Origin: DASRLE01 sp963825315
GTDB taxonomy: Bacteria > Verrucomicrobiota > Verrucomicrobiia > Limisphaerales > Palsa-1400
DNA length: 64,000 bases
Direction of reading: 5' to 3'
Assembly (NCBI GenBank): GCA_963825315.1
Contig: CAWGST010000001.1
Location: 2,294,001-2,358,000, forward strand
The notes beneath the pieces were generated by a model, which was given only the letters and a program-made list of their open reading frames with translations, was not told the origin of the DNA and searched no databases. The position numbers and the translations under genes were made by a program. This document shows positions 42,678 to 50,766 of this stretch, in pieces. Numbering within the stretch: the stretch's first letter is position 1; every line of letters starts with the position of its first letter.

Positions 42678-43202
42678 TTAAATAAAACTGTAGCCACAAG
42701 AGGCAAACCAGTTCATGGCAGCCCGGGGCGTGATACTCTGCAAAGCTGAAGCAATCGCCTGGAGCAGAGCGGGCTGCGTGCGGGCCTCGGCTGTACGCAG
42801 GTGGGATTTGACTTTGCTCCACATTTGCTCGATGGGATTGAGGTCTGGGGAATAGGCTGGAAGGAAGAGGATTTGGGCTCCAGCCTGCGCGATCAGCGAA
42901 AGGGTCGGCTCACTTTTATGCGGGGAGAGGTTATCCATGATGACCACATCTCCGGCGCGCAGCGTCGGGCACAAGACATGGCCGACATAGACCCGGAAAA
43001 CCTCCGTATCGGTGGCCCCCTCGATGGTCATACAGGCGGTGGCACCGTCCAGGCGGATGGCGCCGATCATGGTCGTGGTTTGCCAATGGCCCTGCGGACA
43101 TTGGGCGTGGACACGCTGACCCCGCAGGGCGCGCCCGCGCAGGCGGGTCAGATTGGTTTTGGCACCCGATTCGTCCAGGAAAATCAGTTTGGCCGGGTCC
43201 AA
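42678..43202 (-). CDS. IS630 transposase, DDE catalytic part (second frame)
   Basis: 174 residues with the complete IS630/DDE_3 triad: LIFLDESGAK (Asp), GDVVIMDNLSPHK (Asp) and YSPDLNPIEQMWSKVK (Glu). There is no ATG at its start; it begins with a TTG-like codon and overlaps the first frame by 19 bases, in the -1 frame relative to it. In this family the two frames are usually joined by programmed -1 slippage, but no A-rich slippery heptamer is evident in the overlap. Confidence 0.85.
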   Translation of the reverse strand: MDPAKLIFLDESGAKTNLTRLRGRALRGQRVHAQCPQGHWQTTTMIGAIRLDGATACMTIEGATDTEVFRVYVGHVLCPTLRAGDVVIMDNLSPHKSEPTLSLIAQAGAQILFLPAYSPDLNPIEQMWSKVKSHLRTAEARTQPALLQAIASALQSITPRAAMNWFASCGYSFI

Positions 43203-43639
43203 ACCGCCTTGCCGACGCCGCCAGGCGCGGCGCGCCCGCGCAATGTCCGGACGGTCTTGCTCGCTGGCATGGAGTGTCTTTTTTTATATGTCAGCCCCAT
43301 CTTCGCCAGAACGTAGTGGATGGCGGGCAGAGAACAGTCCAGTTCCAAGCCGGCGCGCAGCTCTTTCAAGGTCAGGTCGGGCTTCTGATTCAATAGAGTC
43401 CGCATCTGGCGCTGATGGGCCGCCAGGATCATCGGCTTGCGCCCGGAGAAACGGTGGCGCGGACCGATCTCCCCGGTCCGTCGGCGTTGTTGCAAGAGCT
43501 TCTTGACCATGCCCAGCGAAACCCGGTAACGATCGCCGACCTCCACGCGAGTCCCCTCTTCAAGGTCATAGGAAGCCAAAATCCGTTCGCGCAGGTCCAA
43601 CGATAAAGTTCGCATGAACTGCCTATACCACAGGCCCAA
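43184..43639 (-). CDS. IS630 transposase, helix-turn-helix part (first frame)
   Basis: About 143-151 residues; MRTLSLDLRERILASYDLEEG at 43615 is the likely start. It carries the N-terminal helix-turn-helix of IS630 transposases (VGDRYRVSLGMVKKLLQQRRRTGEIGP) and the linker region (LTLKELRAGLELDCSLPAIHYVLAKMGLTYKKR) that precedes the catalytic domain. The frame ends 19 bases inside the second one. It binds the element ends. Confidence 0.85.
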   Translation of the reverse strand: MGLWYRQFMRTLSLDLRERILASYDLEEGTRVEVGDRYRVSLGMVKKLLQQRRRTGEIGPRHRFSGRKPMILAAHQRQMRTLLNQKPDLTLKELRAGLELDCSLPAIHYVLAKMGLTYKKRHSMPASKTVRTLRGRAAPGGVGKAVWTRPN

Positions 43640-43719
43640 CGGAATGGCTACAGTTTTATTTAAAACGCTCTAGCGCGGGCCTTGGCGGCGGTTCCGGCCC
43701 GGCTGACACCGGCCCACCC

Positions 43720-43862
43720 CACGGCTGGCTCATGAAAGACCCCATGGTTGCTTTTTGCGGTCGAATCGGACGCGCAGCAGCGCGTCCCTACCGCATTGGA
43801 TCCGGTAGGGACGACCTGCCGGTCGTCCGGGTGTCCCCGGAAGGCTTCATCAGCCAGCCGTG
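43720..43862. repeat. Nested palindromic intergenic element
   Basis: Outer arms at 43720-43736 (CACGGCTGGCTCATGAA) and 43846-43862 pair with one mismatch. Inner arms at 43783-43793 (CGTCCCTACCG) and 43803-43813 pair perfectly around nine bases. The arrangement resembles a small non-coding mobile element or a REP/BIME unit. No target duplication could be identified with confidence. Confidence 0.6.
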
Positions 43863-43947
43863 GGCCCACTCTGACATCGGCCCACCGGCACGACAAAGAT
43901 GGTCAAAAATAGCCACAATGGTATATCAGGGGCAAAAAGGAGCTACA

Positions 43948-44050
43948 TGTTGCCGCCTGTTGCCGCTGTGTTGCCAGCCGAAAAGCTCAACAAAACCCTT
44001 GTAAAATATGGCTTGTTGCCGTGTTGCCGATTTTCCGGACCTGCACATCA
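43948..44050 (+). repeat. Degenerate TGTTGCCG word array (element B)
   Basis: At least five copies of GTTGCC appear in about 100 bases, most as TGTTGCCG. The last part (44012-44046) matches the last part of element A (16941-16975) with TTGCCG in place of TTACGG. The matching layout with a changed word suggests a family in which the repeated word varies by locus. Confidence 0.6.
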
Positions 44051-44125
44051 ATCTTGCGTTTTTGGCTCACTCCCCCTTTGCGGCAAATCCGTTGCGAGTT
44101 TTCCTATCATTCATAATTCATTCCA

Positions 44126-45817
44126 TCAACGCTGGCGCTGATCCAGCTTCTCCTGCAACTCGTGGAGATGGAGGAGCGCAAGACGGTTGGTTGGATTGAG
44201 GCGCAGGGCTGTTTCCAGAGCGGCGCGCGCCCGGGGCCAGTTATTTTCCAGCCTGTAAGCCGTGCCAAGATCAATCCAACATTCGGCATCATTGGTTTTC
44301 TGCCGCGTGGCCAATTCCAGCAAGGGGATGGCGTTGGTCATCTGGCCGCGCAGCGCATAGGTGAGGCCCAGGGCGGCGGTGAAGCGGTGTTCATCGGGGA
44401 AAAGGCGGCGGGCCTGGGTCAATGTGCGCAGCATCGCCTCCGCATCGGCGGTCCGGGGCGGAGCGTCGGCGAACACTTCGCGTGTCCCGGGGTCCAAGGT
44501 GAAAAAGGGCAGCATTTGCGGCAGATTGAAAATGGCAATGACAGCATTATCCCGCGACCGCCAGCTTGCCGGGTTGGCCAGGCTGGTCTGGACAAACAAT
44601 GTCACCTCATCATGCCAGATGTCGAGCCGCTCGCGGCTGGAGGCCGCCCAGACCAAAATCAACAATCCCGCCCCCGCGCCGGCCAGGCCGCGGCGGCGCA
44701 AATGCAAACACAGCGCCCCCAGCGCCAGCAAAAAACCCATCAACGGCAAATAAAGAAATCGTTCCGCCATGTATTGCATCATCGGGACGAGGTTGGAAAC
44801 CGGCAGCAGAAACAGAGCCATCCAAACCAAACCGAAGGCGGACATCCGCCACTCCGGCCGCCGCCACAGCCACGCGGCCAGCGCGCCGAAGAACAACACC
44901 AGAAACACTCCGCCCAGGACGCCGCCTGAAAAAAACGGATGCGGCGGCCCTCCCACCATGAAATTGTAATCGGCGCAAAACGGCGGGATGCCCCACAGCA
45001 GCCGCCAGTATTCCAACGCCACCGGAAACATATCAATCAAGGTTTGCCCGTAAGTTCCGGACAACGGCGGGCACTGGCTCGAGCGCCCCATGACCCAGTG
45101 CCGGCAGGCGGCATAAAAGAACGCCGCCAACAAAAACGGCATGGCCAGCTTCGCGCTCCGCCGCCACGGCAGCTTGTGAAAGCCATGCAGCAGGAAAAAC
45201 ACCGCCAGCGCGAACGGCGCGGCCGATTCCTTCGCGAACACCGCCAAAAGAAACCAAACCAGGGCCGCGCCATAGCCGCGCCCGCCTTCCTTCCATTGCA
45301 AGAGCGACCTTGCCGCCGCCAGCACAAAAACAGCCGCCATCAAATCATCCAGGCATTTTGCCCAGCAAACCGCCTCCGAGATGACCGGATGCGCGGCAAA
45401 GCCGAGCGCGATCAACAGCGAGGCCATCCGCTCCGCGGTCGAGACCCCGCCTGTCAGCCGTTGGCACAACAGCAGCGCAACCAAAAACAGCAACATGGCC
45501 GCCGCGCCGTGCCAGAGGACATTGGCCAGATGAAAAATCCACGGTTGCGGCGTCTCCTTGCCGTCCAGCGCATAAAGCAGCGCGTAAAAAGCATTGCGCA
45601 ACGGGCGGTAAGAAATGGACGGGGTCTCGGCGGATTGCGCCTCCATTCGGCAGAAAAACTTCGGGAAATTGGCCAGCGAGCGGATGCTCATATTTTGCGC
45701 GATATAAATCTCGTCATCCCACACAAAATCGAAGCGCGCCGTTTGCCCCCACAGCAACAAGGCAAACAGCCCGATGAAACCGCAGCACCACCCGTTTTTG
45801 GACAGATATTTTTCCAT
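44126..45817 (-). CDS. TMTC-like polytopic membrane protein with C-terminal TPRs
   Basis: A 563-residue protein with about ten membrane helices and a soluble C-terminal tail. The first periplasmic loop has FDFVWDDEIYIAQNM, the acidic pair typical of GT-C glycosyltransferases and TMTC/O-mannosyltransferase-like proteins. Residues about 450-560 form tetratricopeptide repeats (AAALGLTYALRGQMTNAIPLLELA in part; ALETALRLNPTNRLALLHL). It may glycosylate exported proteins with a lipid-linked sugar donor, but this is inferred only from fold-level similarity. It stands alone, divergent from ptsN. Confidence 0.8.
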   Translation of the reverse strand: MEKYLSKNGWCCGFIGLFALLLWGQTARFDFVWDDEIYIAQNMSIRSLANFPKFFCRMEAQSAETPSISYRPLRNAFYALLYALDGKETPQPWIFHLANVLWHGAAAMLLFLVALLLCQRLTGGVSTAERMASLLIALGFAAHPVISEAVCWAKCLDDLMAAVFVLAAARSLLQWKEGGRGYGAALVWFLLAVFAKESAAPFALAVFFLLHGFHKLPWRRSAKLAMPFLLAAFFYAACRHWVMGRSSQCPPLSGTYGQTLIDMFPVALEYWRLLWGIPPFCADYNFMVGGPPHPFFSGGVLGGVFLVLFFGALAAWLWRRPEWRMSAFGLVWMALFLLPVSNLVPMMQYMAERFLYLPLMGFLLALGALCLHLRRRGLAGAGAGLLILVWAASSRERLDIWHDEVTLFVQTSLANPASWRSRDNAVIAIFNLPQMLPFFTLDPGTREVFADAPPRTADAEAMLRTLTQARRLFPDEHRFTAALGLTYALRGQMTNAIPLLELATRQKTNDAECWIDLGTAYRLENNWPRARAALETALRLNPTNRLALLHLHELQEKLDQRQR

Positions 45818-45907
45818 GCGAAGCGTGGCGCACTATAATAATGCTGTTTCCGGAAGTCGTGATAAAAAGCAGGATTCCTCTTGCGCATGGGCGGGAGTTG
45901 AGGCGAA

Positions 45908-46387
45908 ATGCAGGGACGTTCTATGAACCTTGGCGATATTTTGAGCTTGGAGAACATACTCCCGGACTTGCCAGCCACCAACCGCTGGGAGGCCATCGAT
46001 CAATTGATTGATAATTTGGTGGTCACCCACAAAATCCAGGTCGAAAACCGCGATGCCATCGTCGCCGTGGTCAAAAAGCGCGAGTCCTCCATGAGCACCG
46101 GCATTGGCTTCGGCATCGGCATTCCCCACGCCTCGACGGACCTGATTCAGCAAGTGGTCGGCGCGCTGGGCCGTGCGAACAAGGGGATGGACTTTGACGC
46201 CTTGGACAATCAGCCGGTTAATCTGGTCATGCTCTTCCTGGTGCCACAGGGGCAATTTCAAAAACATCTCCACACCCTGGCCAACATCGCCAAGCTGCTG
46301 CACATCAAGGAATTTCGGCAGGAACTCGAACAAGCCCCCGATGCCGCGGCCATGTATGCCATCATCAAGAAGTATTCGGCGCCGTAA
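45908..46387 (+). CDS. ptsN: PTS EIIA-type regulatory protein (PtsN/IIA-Ntr-like)
   Basis: A 159-residue EIIA domain of the mannitol/fructose/nitrogen class. The phosphorylated His lies in GIGFGIGIPHAST (about residue 77), and LVMLFLVPQGQFQKHLHTLANIAKLL is typical of this fold. It has no fused IIB or IIC, as with the regulatory PtsN protein. No sigma54 gene or HPr lies nearby, so the link to nitrogen control is by family only. The ATG at 45923 (MNLGDILSLENIL) is an alternative start. A separate argS gene follows 68 bases later. Confidence 0.85.
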   Translation: MQGRSMNLGDILSLENILPDLPATNRWEAIDQLIDNLVVTHKIQVENRDAIVAVVKKRESSMSTGIGFGIGIPHASTDLIQQVVGALGRANKGMDFDALDNQPVNLVMLFLVPQGQFQKHLHTLANIAKLLHIKEFRQELEQAPDAAAMYAIIKKYSAP

Positions 46388-46455
46388 CAGCGGGTGCAGT
46401 TCACTTTTGGGTGGCGGTTTCCGGCTCATAATCCTAATCTTAACGAGACATTTTC

Positions 46456-48189
46456 GTGCTCCACAAAATCCTCGAACAAAAGTTGCAACAAGCCGTCGCG
46501 GCGGTCTTGCCCGGGGCCGGCTTGGATAGCGTGCGGGTGCGGCCTTGTCCCGATCCGAAATTTGGCGATTACCAGAGCAACGCGTTGATGGCGCTGGCCC
46601 GGGCGCGGAAATTGAATCCGCGCCAGTTGGCCGCCGACGTGGCCGGCAAACTGGACATCGCCCAATGGTGCGAACCGGTGCAAGTGGCCGGAGCCGGCTT
46701 CCTGAATTTCCGGCTCAAGCCTGCCGCCGTGGCGGAGGCCTTGCACAGCGCCGCCCGGGGCGGCCCTTTGTTCTTCCAGAAAACGGACCGGCCGCGTTGC
46801 GTTGTTATTGACTTCAGCTCTCCCAATGTGGCCAAGCCGATGCATGTCGGGCACATTCGATCCACCATTTTGGGGGATTCGCTGGCGCGCCTGCTGCGTT
46901 TGCTGGGGCACCGCGTCGTCACGGACAATCACATCGGCGATTGGGGAACGCAGTTCGGGAAATTGCTCGTCGGCTGGAAGTCGGGCCTCAACCGGGAGGC
47001 GTTGCGCGCGGATGCCATTGGCGAGATGGAGCGGCTTTACCAGAAGATCAACCGCGCCTGCGAGAGCGACCCAAAAGTGCTGGAAGCCGCCCGCCAGGAA
47101 TTGGTCAAATTGCAAAGCGGCGATGAGGAAAACCTGCGCATTTGGCGGGAGATGATTGCCCTCTCTGAATCGCAGTTCCAACGCATCTATGCCCGGCTCG
47201 GCATCGCCTTCGATTATCAGTTGGGCGAAAGTTATTACAATCCCCGCCTCCAGGAAGTGGTGCGCGAACTGGCCGGGCGCGGCTTGGCCCGGTCGAGCGA
47301 AGGCGCCAGGGTGGTCTTCTTTGACGGCATTCCAGAGCTGAAGGACCATCCGGCCCTCGTGCAAAAAAGCGATGGCGGCTTCAACTACACCACCACGGAC
47401 CTGGCCACGCTGCAATTTCGCCTGGAAGGCGGAACCTGGGGCGCAAAACCCGATGACGTCATTTACGTGACAGGCGCTCCGCAGCAGCTTCATTTCCAGC
47501 AATTGTTTGCCATCTTCCGCCTCTGGCACCCCGAGGCGGCCATGAAACTGGCGCACGTCTGGTTCGGTTCCATCCTGGGCGAAGACGGAAGGCCATTTAA
47601 AACGCGCGCCGGCGACACGGTCCGGCTGGAAGATTTGCTGGATGAAGCCGAAGAACGGGCCTTCAAGGTCGTCTCTGGAAAAAATCCGGAGTTGAGCCAG
47701 GCGGAGCAACGGGAAATCGCGCGGGTGGTGGGTTTGGGGGCGATCAAATACGCCGATTTGTCGCAGAACCGGCAAAGCGATTACCTCTTCAGTTGGGACA
47801 AAATGCTTTCGCTGCAAGGCAACACCGCCCCCTATCTGCTTTACGCCTACACGCGGGTGCGCAGCATCTTCCGCAAAGGCGGTGAAACTGTTCCCGGCGG
47901 GGCCGGGGCGGAATTCGTCCTGGAAGCCGCGGAGGAAATGGCCCTGGCGCGGCATCTCCTGAATTTCGGATTGGCCCTGGAAGGGGCGGCGGAGGACTAT
48001 CGCCCCAATTTTTTATGCACGTATCTTCACGAGCTGGCGGGACACTTCGCGCGATTTTATGAAAACTGTCCCGTGCTCAAAGCCGAAGGAACCTCGCGCC
48101 GCTCGCGCCTGGCCTTGTGCGACCTGACCGCGCGCGTGCTCCAGCAGGGGCTTGACGCGCTGGGCATCGAGACGACCGAGCAGATGTGA
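46456..48189 (+). CDS. argS: Arginyl-tRNA synthetase
   Basis: A 577-residue class I enzyme that charges tRNA-Arg. It starts at GTG (MLHKILEQKLQQAV). The HIGH-type motif is in SSPNVAKPMHVGHIRSTILGD at about 121-141, and a shortened KMSKS-type loop appears as GEDGRPFKTRAGDTV. The N-terminal Add-1 domain (KFGDYQSNALMALARARKLNP) and C-terminal anticodon-binding region (LARHLLNFGLALEGAAEDYRPNFLCTYL) are complete. The length is normal. It is a single gene between ptsN and a minus-strand gene. Confidence 0.96.
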   Translation: MLHKILEQKLQQAVAAVLPGAGLDSVRVRPCPDPKFGDYQSNALMALARARKLNPRQLAADVAGKLDIAQWCEPVQVAGAGFLNFRLKPAAVAEALHSAARGGPLFFQKTDRPRCVVIDFSSPNVAKPMHVGHIRSTILGDSLARLLRLLGHRVVTDNHIGDWGTQFGKLLVGWKSGLNREALRADAIGEMERLYQKINRACESDPKVLEAARQELVKLQSGDEENLRIWREMIALSESQFQRIYARLGIAFDYQLGESYYNPRLQEVVRELAGRGLARSSEGARVVFFDGIPELKDHPALVQKSDGGFNYTTTDLATLQFRLEGGTWGAKPDDVIYVTGAPQQLHFQQLFAIFRLWHPEAAMKLAHVWFGSILGEDGRPFKTRAGDTVRLEDLLDEAEERAFKVVSGKNPELSQAEQREIARVVGLGAIKYADLSQNRQSDYLFSWDKMLSLQGNTAPYLLYAYTRVRSIFRKGGETVPGGAGAEFVLEAAEEMALARHLLNFGLALEGAAEDYRPNFLCTYLHELAGHFARFYENCPVLKAEGTSRRSRLALCDLTARVLQQGLDALGIETTEQM

Positions 48190-48199
48190 CGCGGGCGGT

Positions 48200-48721
48200 T
48201 TACTGCCCGGCTTTGCCTGTCAAGCCGATCTTCTGCAACGCCGCAAAAACATCCGCATCATTGAAATCGCCGGTGACGATGAAGAACTTGGCGTTCTTTG
48301 CCGCGTTGTTCGTCGTCACGCCCGGGACATCCTTCAAGGCCGCATTGACGGCCTTGACACATTTGGGGCAGCAAAGATGAACGCCCTCGACTTTCAATGA
48401 TTGGACCTTCACGCCTTTGGCCCCCGTGGACGAGTCGATTTTGATGCCGGGATCCGAAGACTCGCCGAAATAGCCGGCCTTGATCAGCGCATCGGCGGCC
48501 TTTTGCAGCGCGGCCTTGTCCGGCCCCGTGATCTCGACCACCTCCGTATCCCTGTCTGCCGTGGCCTTGACGCCATCGATGCCCGAGACGGCATTGGTCA
48601 CGCCAGTGAGGCACTTGCCGCAACACAAATGGACATTGCTGATCTTGACGGTGACATCCGCCGCCTGCGCCAAATGGGCGAAGGCCAGGGCCGTGACGAT
48701 GGAAAGTAGAATGGATTTCAT
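48200..48721 (-). CDS. Exported protein with two HMA-like metal-binding domains
   Basis: A 173-residue protein with a signal peptide (cleavage after about residue 20, AQA-AD). Two heavy-metal-associated (HMA)-like domains follow: the first with HLCCGKC at 31-37, the second with HLCCPKC at 115-121. Normal HMA loops are MxCxxC; here each loop has His-Leu in front and an additional Cys, so three Cys and one His are available. It may bind copper or another soft metal in the periplasm, but no metal gene lies beside it. It is convergent with argS, separated by 10 bases. Confidence 0.8.
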   Translation of the reverse strand: MKSILLSIVTALAFAHLAQAADVTVKISNVHLCCGKCLTGVTNAVSGIDGVKATADRDTEVVEITGPDKAALQKAADALIKAGYFGESSDPGIKIDSSTGAKGVKVQSLKVEGVHLCCPKCVKAVNAALKDVPGVTTNNAAKNAKFFIVTGDFNDADVFAALQKIGLTGKAGQ

Positions 48722-48865
48722 AAGCGCGCTCTTTTTATAAATTGTTCAACTGATTGACTAATGATTTCAATAACAGAGCCGAACATAAGCGGCACACGCC
48801 GGTCGGTCAAGCGCAAAACACCGGATGCAAAAACGCCCGAATACACTGGCCGACCCGAAAGATGC

Positions 48866-50623
48866 TCAATGGATCAACTGGCCATCTTCCTGCTTATACG
48901 CAGGGTTTTCCTCCCAGCCTTTTGACATGGGATCGATGTCCGCAGCAGGGAGAGCTTTGAAGCTATCCACTTGGCGATCTGCTTCAAGTTGCTGGTCTGC
49001 AGTCAACCGGGACAACGCATTGGAGAGATTGACTTTCGCGCGGCTCAATTTCTCCGGATCTGTCAACGAGGATACCGCCAATCGACACCATTTGGCAGCT
49101 TCCACCGCGTTCGTTGTGCTGATATCGCCATTTAGAATTGCGAATCCCAAATCATTCTGTGCCTGGCCACATCCATGTTCTGCCGCGTTACGCAGCAATT
49201 TTTCCGCTTCTGCCTTATTCTGCTCCACTTCTTTCCCTTGCATCAACATGAATGCCAAAATAGCTTGCGCTTGCAGGATTTCGTGTTCGGCGGCGCGACG
49301 AAGCCACTTGATGGCTTCAGCCCGGTCTTTGGGATAAGGTGGACAATTCGTGGCGGGTGCAATGCCATAATAAAACAATTGATACAAGCAGAATTCAGCC
49401 CGTGGGCAACCGTTTTCCGCGGCTTTATCCAGCCATTGCTTTCCGCCTTCACAATCCGGTATCCGGAGATCGCCCCGAAAGCAACTCAATGCGCATTGGA
49501 ATTGAGCTTCCCGATGACCTGTTTGTGCCGCCCGCACCATATAATTGCTTGCCAGCATGATTGATGCCTGGTTGGTTTTGTCCTCCAAACAAAGCAAGGC
49601 CAGATCATAAAATGCCTTGGGATGGTTTTTGGCGGCTGCCTTGCGATACCACATTAGCGAGCTATCAAGGCCCTTCGGTACGCCATCGCCCGTGCGAAAA
49701 GCCGCGCCCATTTGATATTGTGCTTCGGTGGAGCCTAATGTTGCGGCTTTGAAGCGCCAGGAGCGGTAGCTATCAAGATCCCTCTGCACACCCCATCCGT
49801 AGTAATAATGTTGGGCTAATTCAAAACAGGCCAGCGGATCGCCCAACTCAGCGCTTTGTTCATACCATTGAAAGGCTTGGATAATTGAGTTTGGATCTGA
49901 AGTTTTTCTACTGCATAATGCGCCGAGGTTGTACATGGCCCGACGGTTGCCGCCTTCTTTTGCCGCCCGTGTCAGCCAGTATTTCGCCGCGTCCAGATTC
50001 TTGTCCACCCCATAGCCGCGCATGAGCAGGAAACCGAGGCTCTTCATGGCCGCATAGTTTGTGTTGTCTGCCGAACGCCGATAGTATTTGGCGGCCATGG
50101 AATAATCCTGAGTCGTGCCCAAACCGTAACAATAGCATCCGCCCACATGGCTTTGCGCTTCGGCGTCGCCCTTGTCCGCCGCCATTTTGAACCAGTGAAA
50201 GACCTCCTTGTAGTCTTTGGGAACATATTGGCCGCCCTCATACAAGAAACCCAGGGTCAACATGGCTGCAACGCAGCCGTCGTCTGCCGAGTTGCGTAAC
50301 AACTGCAATCCGGACTCTGCCTCCTTCGCAGAAGAACTTTGAACGAGCAGAGCACAACCCCACAACCCTTTCGCCTCATCGTTGCCAAGCCGGCTTTCAC
50401 GGCACAATAGATTGGTGATCTCTTGAAAACTCAGCTCGCCTTTCTCCGAATATTTTTCCGGCAGCGCCGCCCTGGCAGCCGCCAGCCAGTTGGTTGATAA
50501 CTTGTTTTCAAGCGCATGACCTGGCACTGCTGCATGGCCGGTTTCAGCCTTGCGTGTTTGGCAAGACGCCAGGAAAAGCAATGCGGGTATGAGCGGGAGA
50601 ATTTTTTGAAAGACCGGGCGCAT
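48866..50623 (-). CDS. Sel1-repeat lipoprotein
   Basis: A 585-residue lipoprotein with a lipobox (LFLASC, Cys about 21) and around a dozen Sel1-like repeats of about 36 residues, such as AMLTLGFLYEGGQYVPKDYKEVFHWFKMAADKGDAEA and SHVGGCYCYGLGTTQDYSMAAKYYRRSAD (given in part). These alpha/alpha repeats act in protein-protein contacts, often in surface or envelope proteins. No enzymatic domain is seen. It is a single gene; the function is unknown. Confidence 0.85.
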   Translation of the reverse strand: MRPVFQKILPLIPALLFLASCQTRKAETGHAAVPGHALENKLSTNWLAAARAALPEKYSEKGELSFQEITNLLCRESRLGNDEAKGLWGCALLVQSSSAKEAESGLQLLRNSADDGCVAAMLTLGFLYEGGQYVPKDYKEVFHWFKMAADKGDAEAQSHVGGCYCYGLGTTQDYSMAAKYYRRSADNTNYAAMKSLGFLLMRGYGVDKNLDAAKYWLTRAAKEGGNRRAMYNLGALCSRKTSDPNSIIQAFQWYEQSAELGDPLACFELAQHYYYGWGVQRDLDSYRSWRFKAATLGSTEAQYQMGAAFRTGDGVPKGLDSSLMWYRKAAAKNHPKAFYDLALLCLEDKTNQASIMLASNYMVRAAQTGHREAQFQCALSCFRGDLRIPDCEGGKQWLDKAAENGCPRAEFCLYQLFYYGIAPATNCPPYPKDRAEAIKWLRRAAEHEILQAQAILAFMLMQGKEVEQNKAEAEKLLRNAAEHGCGQAQNDLGFAILNGDISTTNAVEAAKWCRLAVSSLTDPEKLSRAKVNLSNALSRLTADQQLEADRQVDSFKALPAADIDPMSKGWEENPAYKQEDGQLIH

Positions 50624-50766
50624 GGTTGCAAGGTGCCTGCAATGACGGGTGCTGGCAAGTAGCGAAGGCGGTGAAAGCGCGGCCGCGCACCATGTCCATG
50701 AGCTTTAATTCGTTTTCTGGAGGGGCTTTTTCAATTTGGCCCTTGTTTGCCTCCATGGCAAATCGC

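Larger units (their letters stand above)
42671..43670 (-). mobile_element. IS630-family insertion sequence (1.0 kb)
   Basis: The element has perfect 25-base terminal inverted repeats (42671-42695 and 43646-43670; GAGCGTTTTAAATAAAACTG and five more bases) and is flanked by TA at 42669-42670 and 43671-43672, the TA target duplication of the IS630/Tc1 group. It carries a two-frame transposase. The ends and catalytic residues are intact. Confidence 0.92.
43673..44125. other. Intergenic region with nested palindromes and a word array
   Basis: No gene. A nested palindromic block spans 43720-43862 (see the separate entry), and a TGTTGCCG word array spans 43948-44050. The flanks are the IS630 end on the left and the stop of the TMTC-like gene on the right. 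Confidence 0.7.
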
